18,351 nt of DNA from Scenedesmus sp. ARA3 (taxonomy: Eukaryota; Chlorophyta; Chlorophyceae; Sphaeropleales; Scenedesmaceae): assembly GCA_004335835.1 (NCBI GenBank), contig RWJK01000573.1, forward strand, positions 1 through 18,351. Reading direction: 5' to 3'. Every line of letters starts with the position of its first letter. The stretch's first letter is position 1. Of the stretch, positions 1 through 9,012 are shown one piece after another. The position numbers and the translations under genes are program-made. The notes beneath the pieces were generated by a model that ran no database searches, had not been told where the DNA came from, and saw only the letters and a program-made list of their open reading frames with translations.

Positions 1-479
1 GCGCTGCTGCTGCTGCTGCTCGCTGCTGGCGGGTGCCGGCTCTGCCCCTGCAGCAGCTGCTGCTGCAGCAGCAGCAGCAGCAGCAGCCCTGTTGCTGCGG
101 GTACTGCTGCGGCTGGCTGTGTGCTGCACTGCGAAGGGGACGTCTGCCAGGCCCTGGCGCTTGAGCAGGCTCTGCCTGCAGCTCCTGCAAACATAACATG
201 TTATGTAACGGTGTTAGTGACATGCTGGCAACCAGGGTGCATCAGCCAGGCCAGGCACTGGCGCTTGAGCAGGCTGTGCATGCAGAGCCTGCAAACACAA
301 CTGGCCCTGCTCCCGTTGAACAGCTGCTGATAATGCTGCTGCTGCTGTTGCTGCTGCCAGTTCTCACCGCTTGGTGCCTTCAAACGCGGTCAGTGGCTCC
401 AGCTTGGCACACTGGAAGCAGTAGCGCAGCGGATCCCTGCTGCCCTCCACTGTCACTGCAGGTGTCTGCAGCAACGAAA

Positions 480-518
<39 letters not shown>

Positions 519-1563
519 GATAAGCAAGTATGCTGTTGAGCGCCTTACATGGACAACAAATTGCAAGCAGCAGTGCTATGGGCTGCTGCCAGCTGGCTCT
601 GTGTGTTGCGCGCAAGTGCCACACTCATGGTAAGCGGGTTACCGCAGAGGGCTACCGCAGAGGGCGCGGCGCTGTAGGGTTATCCATATGCGTCGGATCC
701 ATGTTATAGTATCAATTAACCCTCGCCAAAGCATTGCAAGTAAAGTTTTATAGGCAGGCCCAGCGAGGATCCTGCATGCAAGGGCAGAGCCAGCTAGGGC
801 TAGGGCTTCAGCTGCTGCTCGTTTTGCTGTCCGCGCACCTTCATGCAGTCCGGACAGATGCCTTTGCGTAAGCAGTAAGGCTTGTTGAACTGGGAGAGCT
901 CGATGCCGCAGTTCACAACCTGCGAACACGCAATGAGGCAGGCACATTCCACTCGTCGGCGCAGGACTTCTTACTGGTGATCAGACCATTGCCAGCATGC
1001 CTGATATTCACGGATTTGTTCATGGAAACATCGGTGCATTTTGATCATGTGTCTGCCGCAGCTATAGCCGTCTAATACGCACCATGCATCGGCTGCTCTT
1101 CGCCCTTCTGCGTTTGTTCCTTTTGCGCCTGGGCGGCGATCTCGCCGGTGCTGCTTCGCTTTGACTTCTTGATAACACTGAGGCTTCATCTGCGGCCGTC
1201 TTAGTGCCTGCAGTGGAGGGTAAAGGCGCAAGCGAAATACGTGGAACAGGTGTGAAGGTTACATGAACTGCCTTGCCGGCAAGCTGCAGTGAAACATGTG
1301 TTTTCAGCAATGCGTCGTCTACTCGGTTGGGGAGTGTCTACCAGGGAGGAATGATCACCACCAGCAGGCAGTGGTCAGGGTTACATTCCGCGCTGTGAGT
1401 CCGTCCGAAGCAGTGATAGTCAGCAAATATGGTTAACAGCTATCTGAAAATAACTTACATGTGCTTGAAGGCCGGTCAGAGTCTTCGGCAGCGTCAACAT
1501 CGGGCAAGATACGGTCCATGCCAACGCTCCCTTCGGTGCCTTTCTTCCTGCCAGTACCAGCCA
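1..1563 (-). CDS. SBP-box (squamosa promoter binding) transcription factor, multi-exon, partial
   Basis: Exons on the minus strand, 5' to 3': 1563-1459, 1207-1083, 919-839, 465-368 and 184-1, running off the window. Phases agree at every junction (1, 0, 0, 2). Counting from the ATG at 1519-1517, residues 1-20 are acidic and Ser/Pro-rich, about 46-58 are a basic stretch (PRRKRNKRRRAK) that could be a nuclear signal, 61-124 are the SBP domain, and residues 155-167 are a 13-Ala run followed by Gln. Finger 1 ligands are C61, C66, C84 and C87; finger 2 has C105, C108 and C124, with E112 where SBP proteins carry His. The hallmark KRSCR is formed across the last junction. SBP domains bind GTAC-core promoter sites in the nucleus. 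A C4 first finger is the type known from Arabidopsis SPL7, the copper-response regulator related to algal CRR1; a copper role here is only a guess. The 5' end is uncertain: the 1563 acceptor is in frame, so either an upstream exon exists or translation starts at 1519. Donors GTGCGT and GTGCGC are weak. Confidence 0.8.
185..367 (-). other. SBP-gene intron holding a duplicated acceptor and exon start
   Basis: This intron (minus strand, donor GTGAGA at 367-362, acceptor TTGCAG at 190-185) contains a second acceptor, TTGCAG at 294-289, followed from 288 by sequence closely matching the start of the true last exon. Plus-strand copies are about 147-200 and 251-304, offset by 104 bp. Splicing to 288 keeps the phase and gives KR-LCMHSLLKRQ, ending at a TAA near 203-201. 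The tract at about 333-357 is CAG in the sense of this gene and lies near the donor. Confidence 0.7.
482..517 (-). repeat. (CTG)12 on the sense strand of the SBP gene, near a 3' splice site
   Basis: Twelve perfect CAG units on the plus strand, which is CTG in the sense of the SBP gene. The tract ends 16 nt before the intron end at 466. It sits in the intron 838-466, which also holds a 13-nt tandem duplication at 640-665 (unit TACCGCAGAGGGC). Confidence 0.9.
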
Positions 1564-2139
1564 CTGGAACATTTATTTGTGAACACTATTATACCCATGG
1601 CGAGAGCGTGACGCCCCTGCGATGCCACACGCAGTTCGATGCAATTGCCAACTCCCCAGGTACAGGTTTGGCTTATCTATTGAGTTCCAGACTAGCACGT
1701 GAAAGATTTTGTGAGCCTTTGCGCAGCTGGTGCCGCATAGATCAGCGAGTCTCCCTGAAAGACGAATGTGACAAAACACAGTGTCACCCCAGAGACACAC
1801 GATACTAGTGGCAACAGCAGGAACGCAAAACACAGTGCAATCTGATGTGGGTCAACTTATAACTACAGCAGCGATCAATATCAGCGACCCAGCGAGCACT
1901 GAACTCAGCCTTGCTGGGCAACGCTGGTGCATTAGTTGCTGGCGGTGTGCAGTGCTGTGTTTGCGCTGCTGTGACACGATTGACGCAAAAACCGCTGTAC
2001 GCAGCCAATGGCAACGCATCGACGCGCTGCTTGGCATTGCATCGTGCTCAGCAGTGACTGACTCAGCTTGCAATTGGCAAGCTGATTACTGTATAGGGTC
2101 CCTGTCCTTCACCCTCCGTTGATTCTGCTCCCTGTTCAG
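1564..2139. other. No assignable gene; probable 5' region of the SBP gene
   Basis: Several open frames of 60-115 codons overlap here on both strands, but none shows a domain, consistent codon bias or convincing paired splice sites. The SBP gene may have one more upstream exon here, since the frame at 1563 enters in phase 1 and is closed by a TAG shortly upstream. I could not find a matching donor. Confidence 0.4.
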
Positions 2140-2790
2140 AGAGCGCAGACAATTTCGAATGCTAATTGTACCGGGCACTCTGTAGGCTACAGAGCACTGC
2201 ATCTGTACAAGGGGATGGTGACTACATTGAGTACATGCCACGGGCGTGATAGCGGAACTGAAAGCAGGGTAAGTGTTCAATGACGGATGTTCATCTGCCC
2301 TCCCCTGTAACAAGTCTTCTTCTTTGTAGGCCTGTGTAATCATGGGATCTGATTGCACCATTGCAGCACACTCTGTTGTCTTGTCTAGAATTCGTCATTC
2401 AAATGTAAGTTACACGCTGTTGCCTGTGACAGGCACATGCGCGTAACATGCTGCAACGCAGGTTGTCTAGTGAGATCTCTTTTGTTGCTCATTTCCGATG
2501 ATGCCTCATTTTTCTCTCTAGGCTGCTAGATGCATTCACCTCATGCGCCACTGCAGCTGTGGTTGTGACGCACACACTAAGCGCTTCAAACCACAGCTTT
2601 CAAAGTTGGGTATGTTGCACACTGCTGCTTCGCATACACTAAGCGGTTCTACCTACAGCTGTGCGTGTGGTACAGACCGCTGCTTCACACACACGGTTGG
2701 CCAAGCACTTCTTGTCAAGGCATCTGCGCGATGCTTGTAACACGCCACACTGGCGTTTGTTACAAGAAGTCCGGCCCCGCTGTAACTGAA
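2140..2790 (+). CDS. Candidate spliced gene of unknown function (3-4 exons, 5' end missing)
   Basis: Exon A 2140-2268 follows the pyrimidine-rich acceptor GATTCTGCTCCCTGTTCAG and ends at a GTAAGT donor. Exon B 2330-2404 follows CTTCTTCTTTGTAG and ends at GTAAGT. Exon C 2522-2609 follows CCTCATTTTTCTCTCTAG and ends at a GTATGT donor. A and B are multiples of three and stop-free in phase 0, so the frame carries through 292 nt without a stop. A 49-nt intron would join C to exon D, 2659-2790, ending in TGA within CTGTAACTGA; TGTAA is the usual chlorophyte polyadenylation signal. Without that intron the frame ends with TAA at 2738-2740. The predicted protein (about 120 codons) has no domain I recognise; the segment TIAAHSVVLSR recalls the AHxxVL core of BTB domains only loosely. 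No start codon was found. It may be a fragment, a non-coding spliced RNA or a transposon piece. Confidence 0.4.
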
Positions 2791-2997
2791 TTGAAACGTA
2801 TGATAACTCATTTTGAGGCGTGTTGATGAGTAGGATTTCATGGTCATACCTTGGTGGTGCCTCTGCACCCCACTTGAACATCTGACATGGACTATGTATC
2901 AGCAAGGACATTTGACACGGCGTTTGAGTGGACGTGTCTGCCATGCGGGGCACCAGACGCCTGTGTGCCCGTGTCAAGCTTGTGGGTGATGTAACTG
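2791..2997. other. Spacer, nothing recognised
   Basis: No supported gene. Short open frames here belong to the low-complexity frames that run out of the neighbouring minisatellite. Confidence 0.5.
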
Positions 2998-3430
2998 GGT
3001 GCAGGACTTGCAGGACTTGCTCCTGCAAGAAGCAAGTGGCTCCGCAGGTGGCTGCAGTGCAGCCACCTGCGGACTTGCAGGACTTGCAGGACTTGCAGGA
3101 CTCGCACCTGCAGCTACCTGCGGACTTGCAGCACTTGCACAACTTGCACCTGCAGCCATCTGCAGACTTGCAGGACTTGCAGAACTTGCACCTGCAGTCA
3201 CCTGCAGACTTGCAGGACTTGCAGGACTTGCACCTGCAGCCACCTGCAGCTACCTGCAGACTTGCAGCACTTGCACAAGTTGCACCTGCTGCCACCTGCA
3301 GCTACCTGCAGACTTGCAGGACTTGCAGGACTTGCACCTGCAGCCACCTGCAGACTTGCAGGACTAGTCCTGCAAGTCCTGCAAGTACTTGCATGACTTG
3401 CACCTGCAGCCACCTGCAGAGCCACCTGCA
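2998..3430. repeat. Minisatellite of GACTTGCAG / CACCTGCAG units
   Basis: Imperfect tandem array built from the 9-nt unit GACTTGCAG mixed with CACCTGCAGCCACCTGCA blocks. Higher-order units are roughly 36-45 nt. Because the unit is a multiple of three, long frames stay open on both strands and read as Leu-Gln-Asp, Gly-Leu-Ala, Ala-Ser-Pro or Cys-Lys-Ser repeats. The periodic peptide jumps frame along the array, which argues against selection on any one protein. Confidence 0.85.
3353..3378. repeat. 26-nt perfect palindrome where the minisatellite inverts
   Basis: GACTTGCAGGACT is followed directly by its reverse complement AGTCCTGCAAGTC. To the left the unit reads GACTTGCAG; immediately to the right it reads in inverted orientation for about two units before turning back. 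Confidence 0.9.
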
Positions 3431-3507
3431 ACCCCTGCACACGGCCTTCAAGCTCCGCAGGTCCTGCAACACCGTGTGCAGGGGTTGTCTTGGCCGTGTG
3501 CAGGGGT
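3431..3507. repeat. Inverted repeat (16-nt arms, about 45-nt loop)
   Basis: ACCCCTGCACACGGCC at 3431-3446 is the exact reverse complement of 3492-3507. A further partial copy of the right arm (GTGTGCAGGGGTTG) starts at about 3474. A hairpin in DNA or RNA is possible. Confidence 0.8.
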
Positions 3508-4610
3508 CGCATTTGGCTGCCTGAGGTGTGCCATTTGTTGTCAATCGACCGCAATACTCCACTGTTACAATGATCGCACGCCATCGAAACCCATAATTTG
3601 AGACTTACGACTGTCCTGAGCTGTCTGGAATGTGTTTGATGTCCGGACATGGCAGAAGCCTGTCCAGACAGGGCCCCTGGCACGGGCCGTGAGCAGGACT
3701 TGTTAAGTTGATGTCCAATGATGTAAGGACAGTGCATGAGCCACAAACAGCGCTCAAACGCAGCCAAAGCTGCATCACAAGATACATAAGCAAACTTATG
3801 TCGAAAGGCACAGCATAAGGACGAACAGGGCTGCTGCAGCTGCATTCAACCCTGTCACAACATGTGACACAACTCAAACCTATTGACAGCTTCGAACCAT
3901 GCGTGAACGCCCATCGCCCAAAACTTGGCTATGTGGTAAATCTGCTTCGCAATATGTGTGGAAGAGCGCCACTGCGTTGCAGCTGTTAGCGAACTACCAC
4001 AGGTTGCAGATCGTTAGCGGCCTGTATATGCTCGGCTGCAAGCCTGGAAGACAAGCAACTTACGTTAAATTAATACTTGGCTCGCGTAGGTCGACTTGGG
4101 AAGCAGCATGCACCTTGAGGACGTGCTACCAGGTGCTGCCAATCAGCTGCCACAGCAGAAACTGCGCCCACGCCCTGCAGTGGCTGCACCCCATGCACTG
4201 CACCAGCACCCGCTAAGAAGACCTAATTGGTCGAATATGGCAACATGTGAGGCGCTATCAAACCCTGGCTGGCCTGTTGTGGCAAAAGGGAACACAAAGA
4301 GCTTCAGGCACACAAACACCTCTGCTGCAGCTGCCAGCAGCACCTCCTGCAGGCAGCACCTGGATTGCCAGCAGATCTACTGCTTTTAGCAGTCAGCAAA
4401 TATTACGTTCACAGCATTCCTTGCAGTGCGACAGCCTTGTGTGGTGCACGTCCTACAGCCCTTGCCCTTGCTGCTTTCATGCTGTCAACAAGCTGTGTAG
4501 GCATGCATGCATGCATGCATCTGCCTGCCTGCTTGCTGATCTTTCATGTGTGCCGTGACTTGGCAGGTGAACAATTCACCGTAAACTTCTAGCCGACTGC
4601 AGCTGTCATG
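3508..4610. other. Intergenic, no convincing gene
   Basis: Open frames of about 100 codons exist on both strands, for example plus 3899-4216 and plus 4096-4389. They overlap each other, show no domain and lack clear splice context. A (GCAT)5 microsatellite sits at 4501-4520, followed by degenerate CTGC/CTTG repeats. This could be unannotated untranslated sequence or decayed mobile DNA. Confidence 0.5.
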
Positions 4611-4880
4611 TTCTACCCGCCGCTGGTCAACCACAAGCCCTCCAGGCAAGATCCTGCCTGGAAGTTTGACATCATGCACCTGGCGTATGTGAGGCACGAG
4701 GTGTGTTTGGCTGTTTGCCAGATGATGCTGTGTGGTTGTTTGCAGGTTGGGTGTTGCATGCATGCATGGGATGTGGTCCAAACAGCCGTTGCAGTGAACT
4801 GGCAATTCAGGGCAAGAAGCAAAGTGCGGAATTTCCGCGGTTGGACAGCTGCAGTGCACATCGTTTTGTACTACAGGTAG
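4608..4880 (+). CDS. Exon-like ORF with a DPAWKF motif, possible transposase zinc-finger remnant
   Basis: An acceptor-like GACTGCAG ends at 4601, and an ATG at 4608 opens a 90-codon frame. The first 31 codons, to the CACGAG just before GTGTGT (about 4700), have strongly G/C-ending codons and read MFYPPLVNHKPSRQDPAWKF and on. The codon quality then drops, so an intron may begin there. The RxDPAWK pattern resembles the start of BED-type zinc fingers in hAT-family transposase proteins, but the expected CxxC and distal His-His or His-Cys part is not seen downstream. It is short and could be a fortuitous frame. Confidence 0.25.
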   Translation: MFYPPLVNHKPSRQDPAWKFDIMHLAYVRHEVCLAVCQMMLCGCLQVGCCMHAWDVVQTAVAVNWQFRARSKVRNFRGWTAAVHIVLYYR

Positions 4881-5543
4881 GATTATTGCTGCTATTCACA
4901 GGGAGTTTGCATATAGCATGTAAGCATGTAGACATCCAGAGCAGACTGCTATGCTGCCGGACCGATGTGTACAACTAAGTGACAGCCCACTTGGAGCAAC
5001 AGGAGACTTTGGCGGGATCTCCTGGTCCAGCATTGCATGAAGGTGCACAGCTATGCATTTACCTGGCTTTGTGAATCCAGGAGCCGCAAAAAAATGTCTT
5101 TACATTTGCATCACCTGCCACAGGTGGCATTCACAAGCTGCCGCAGCGGGCAAGACGCCACAAGGGGCAAGCTGGATGTAGGGGAAAGCGCTTCCTTTGA
5201 ATTGCACGGCTATTCACCAGGCGCGTGGACATGCTTTTACTGTGTAAATTCGTCCTTTTACACACCATACCTTGCAGGTGCGCAATTGTGCATTTACCAT
5301 GCGTGAAACTGTCATTGCATACCTTCTGCACACCACTAGTGTAACTAGTCTGGTAAAGGTCCAAACCAACTGTGTCAACTGTCTTTGCGCCAATGCATTG
5401 TATTAGTAGCTTCAAGTGCAATGCATGCTTCTGGTCCAGCATTGCTTTCGCTTGTGCATTTACCACGCCTAAAACTGTCATATTATATATTATATTGCAT
5501 GCAGCATGTTTTATTGGCATGAGGGATCTGGAGCAAACATCAT
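4881..5543. repeat. Intergenic block with two pairs of dispersed direct repeats
   Basis: CTGGTCCAGCATTGC occurs at 5022-5036 and 5431-5445. TGTGCATTTACCA begins both a block at 5287 and one at 5453; these continue as diverged copies through AAACTGTCAT. The pairs lie about 409 and 166 bp apart, so the spacing is not simple. A 145-codon minus frame (5568-5131) spans the block without a domain or splice support. Decayed mobile element sequence is the simplest reading. Confidence 0.45.
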
Positions 5544-5921
5544 TTGAATTTAGAGGGCTCCTCGGCACGGCAACATGTGAAATCGTCTTTATACAATGTG
5601 CATGATGTTGGTTTTGTCTGGGCCGATTCTTCCCAACCCGACAAGCACAACGCCGAGCCTGTTTCGCTTCTGGTGATTTTCCATTTGCATGAGGTTCACA
5701 AAGTCAGGCCCCTGGCGGCGAACAGATGTTGCTTGGAAGTAGTATCGCCATGCAACGCTGCACACTCTAGCGAGTCTGAGCTCAGTGACTGCTATGCACT
5801 CAGTGCAGGGACTGTACATGTAAAAAGACGAATTCTAGACAAAGCCAGGATGCCGAAGCACGCTGGTCATGTATTGGCGGCATGGCCTGCATGCAACACT
5901 TTGGACATGGACAGCGGATAA
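5544..5921 (+). pseudogene. Orphan ORF fragment of unknown function
   Basis: A frame of about 125 codons open to the TAA at 5919-5921, without an ATG near its start. From about 5605 it reads like real protein (GFVWADSSQPDKHN, then LLVIFHLHEVHKVRPLAA and a CC pair). I do not recognise it. With no start codon, no obvious acceptor and repeats just upstream, it is more likely an exon or transposon remnant than an intact gene, and it may be chance. Confidence 0.25.
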
Positions 5922-6756
5922 CGCCCAAAAGCCATGTATTTTTACGGTTGTATTTACTTGTATTTTTTTGCTGGTGGCCAAACTGACAGGGCCGCACATG
6001 AGCCAAGAAATGCTGTTGTGCAACTGTGCGGCACATGATGTGCGGCGCATGCGGCCCAGTGGGGCCCAAGTGGCAGTTGCCGAAGTTGCATCCTGAGCAA
6101 CTGCTGTCCAGGCACGTCACACAACATCTTCAAGCTCGTTGGTAGATGTATGGTGAATGCAATCAATGTGTCTAGGATACCGTGAATTCCATGGCAGACA
6201 CAAGGGACCGTGCCAGGCCGAAAGAAGTATGTAGGTAAGAAGCCCAGGCGATGTAACAACCGAGTACACCTGCTGCTGCGGTGCCAGTCAAATCAAAAAC
6301 ACGTATTTAATTTCAAGCTAATGCTTTTCGGCTGCGCGCACAACCAACATCGTGCTCCGTTCAAAACCTTCCATCGTATGACGTTTTGGCGCACCGTCGA
6401 TACGACCCAGGCAGAACTTGCAGGACGCAGTTTGGAAAGATTGTGCGCACTGAAACGTTGCAGAACATCTCTTCGATCAATGTTTTGGCGCTTTCAAGTG
6501 CATGCAGCCTCTTCCTGAATCGGTCGCAGTCGTATCAAGTGACATGCCCTATGTAATACGGGTATCGATGGCAGCTCAGGCCAATTTATGGCTGCCTTAG
6601 CGTGGCGTTCACATTAAATCCGCCTGTCATACCTTTTTTCACCCCCCTATCCACAGCTGGAGCCTATCCACGCAGGTTGCCAGCGTATTCTGGTTTCACT
6701 TTCCCGTCAGCACAACCACTGAAAGCACAGCGCCGCATTGATTTGATTTTGCATTC
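5922..6756. other. Upstream region of the Cys-rich gene
   Basis: No supported gene. It contains palindromic GTGCGGCACATGATGTGCGG-type sequence at about 6026-6055. It presumably includes the promoter and 5' untranslated region of the gene starting at 6757. No TATA box or initiator could be placed with confidence. Confidence 0.4.
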
Positions 6757-6861
6757 ATGATAGATTCAAGAGCTTTCAAGGCCTTCTTGATCTTGTCGCT
6801 GCTCTGTTGGGGAGCTGCCGCTCAGGACGACATCGGAGATGACGCCGTTGTAGCAGCTGCG
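6757..6861 (+). other. Exon 1: signal peptide
   Basis: ATG ATA GAT opens a 35-codon exon ending at the donor GTGAGA. The basic start (R5, K8), the hydrophobic core at residues 9-18 and the small residues GAAA before QDD fit a cleavable secretion signal. An 801-nt intron follows, with an AT-rich stretch at 6870-6883. Confidence 0.8.
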
Positions 6862-7615
6862 GTGAGAAAATAATATATATATACCTATTGTGTGCTCTGA
6901 AGTCAATTGCGTAACGGGAGTGCTGGGTGAGGTGAAGCAACCATTTCGTAGCTGCGGAGGTGTGTCACTCTTGCAGACGACAACACGCAGGCTAGAACTG
7001 CGACATCAATAGTTGCTTTATGGTGATACTAGATGCTGATAAATCAGGAGGGCGGCCTGATGTTGCATGCGAGAAGGCGACCATGTGGGCTGGGCACTAC
7101 ACGTTGTTGCATTGTCAGGGGGCGCTGATCAGCCTTGAAACGCGATTAAACTCATACGAAAAAAGGTGGTGTTCAATGATCCAGCTGTCCGAGACAAGTT
7201 ATGTTCGTCGCTCATCCGCCAAGTACTGGTCCGCACGCCACATGTCTCTTTCCGCCTTCTGATCACCGCGCTATCAGACTGATCAAATGTTTTCTTACCG
7301 ACTACAGGTTCATCGCGCTGGTGTGCCGACATTACACCTGCTGTACTAGCTTGGCCGCGTCAGCTGCCAAACGTGTCCAGTCAGCTCGCATCGAGTGTTT
7401 CTTCAGATGGAGGCAGGCAAAATTGTATCGTATAGTCAACCACCACCGCATTGCAAATCAGCTCCAGCAGTCGCCTGGGCCTGCAGACAGCGCCAATGTA
7501 CTGAAACATTACTTCCTTTGACAAACACTCCAAGGCCACACAACTGACCGACGGTTGCTGCTTCCTCTGCTCTCAAGGATCAATCCACCGCTCACACCCT
7601 GCTGACACTCACACA

Positions 7616-7653
<38 letters not shown>

Positions 7654-8959
7654 ACCTTGCAGGACCCCAGCGCCGCCAACCCTGTTGCCAAGTACTATCC
7701 CGGCTATTTTGGAGGAGGCCTCTATTACCAGAACAAGCTATGCTGCCAGCGCACCGTGTGCACCCCTGGCTGGCGCTCCAGCTGCGGTGACACCGCCAAC
7801 TGCCGCAACAAGCACTGCCGCTCAGAGAGCGCAGGAGACGGCTCCATCTGCGACATCAACCCCTGCATCCAGGGTAATTGCTACCGCGGTATCTGCATGG
7901 GTGGCAGCGGCGCAACCTGCCCCTCCCACACCAACGAGTGTCGCCAGGTGAGTGCCAAGCAGCACTGCTCACTGTGGCTGCTGGGTTGGCCAGGCTCCAC
8001 TGCAACACTGCTCACTGTGGCAGCTAGGTTGGCCAGGCTCCACTGCAACACTGCTCACTGTGGCAGCTGGGTTGGCCAGGCTCCAGCATCGCAGCAGCTG
8101 CACAGCCATTCATCTGTTACTTACAGCTGCAACTGAATGTTACCTGTGCCGCTTTCATGTTCCCGCCGGCGGTACTGCCACTGCGCAGTTCCTTGCCTGC
8201 TGCTGCTGCTGCTGCTGCCGTCACCTTTGATCCCCTCAAACCACATGCTGCCTGCTTCTCTTGCCGCCCTGCAGTACAAGTGCAGCCCCAAGACCGGCCA
8301 GTGCCGCGAGAGCTGCCCTGTCCCAAACGGCACCCCCTGCAACAACGGCCTGGGCTCTTGCCTGTGCGGAAGCTGCGTGCCAGTGCCTCCCAAGTGCCCC
8401 TCAGATCCCGACAAGTGCAACAAGTATGTGTTCGACGAGGCCACCAAGAAGTGCAACCTTGTCACCACCCAGTGCACGCAACCCTCCGACCCCAAATACG
8501 AGTGCAAGGAGGTGAGTGCTCAGATGCAGTGCCTATGCAATAAATTCTTTGAATGTTGGGGTAGCTGCCAGTGAGTGAGCGTAGATCCAGTGCGTCGACA
8601 ACAAACAGGAATGCAAAGGCGTGAGTGCGCAGCCAATGCAACATATGCTCTGATTGCTTGAACCGCATTGAATTCTTCCAGCGGCTAAGTGGATTTGCAT
8701 GTGCAGATTGTTGTGCTAGTGTACGGATGCTCAGCTGGTGCACTTGCATCAGCACAGCGCTCCGCATTGTCACCCTGGCATGCTGCAAGCGGCCTAGACA
8801 TCAGCAGCTGCATTGACTGAAGGCGTGGATTGATTCATGTGCTGGGTCCCACGTTGAGCGCTCCTGTGCTTTGCGCATCGCACTGTTACAGATCACCTGC
8901 CACTATCTGCAACCCTCAATCCCCAACCAGCCTGTTGCTGCAGCCCTTGTGCTGAGGTG

Positions 8960-9012
<53 letters not shown>

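Noticed and set aside
121..539. Plus-strand frames with a repeated QALALEQA peptide and a poly-Ser run.
   Set aside because: They are the complement of the duplicated SBP exon start and of the intronic CTG tract; the minus-strand SBP frame explains the conservation.
800..919. Reading the second SBP exon through to TAG at 800-802 as a terminal exon (a half SBP domain ending in QQNEQQLKP).
   Set aside because: A donor at 838-833 (GTGCGC) leads in phase to 465-368, which supplies the second zinc finger, and then to KRSCR at 184. The full domain is far better evidence; read-through would be intron retention.
2639..3845. Long minus-strand and plus-strand frames of about 200 codons across the minisatellite.
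   Set aside because: The repeat unit is a multiple of three, so long frames are expected on both strands. The periodic peptide changes frame along the array and no domain is present outside it.
6862..7662. Frames of 60-106 codons inside intron 1 as separate genes.
   Set aside because: No domain, no codon preference and no splice context; they lie between two well-supported exons of the large gene.
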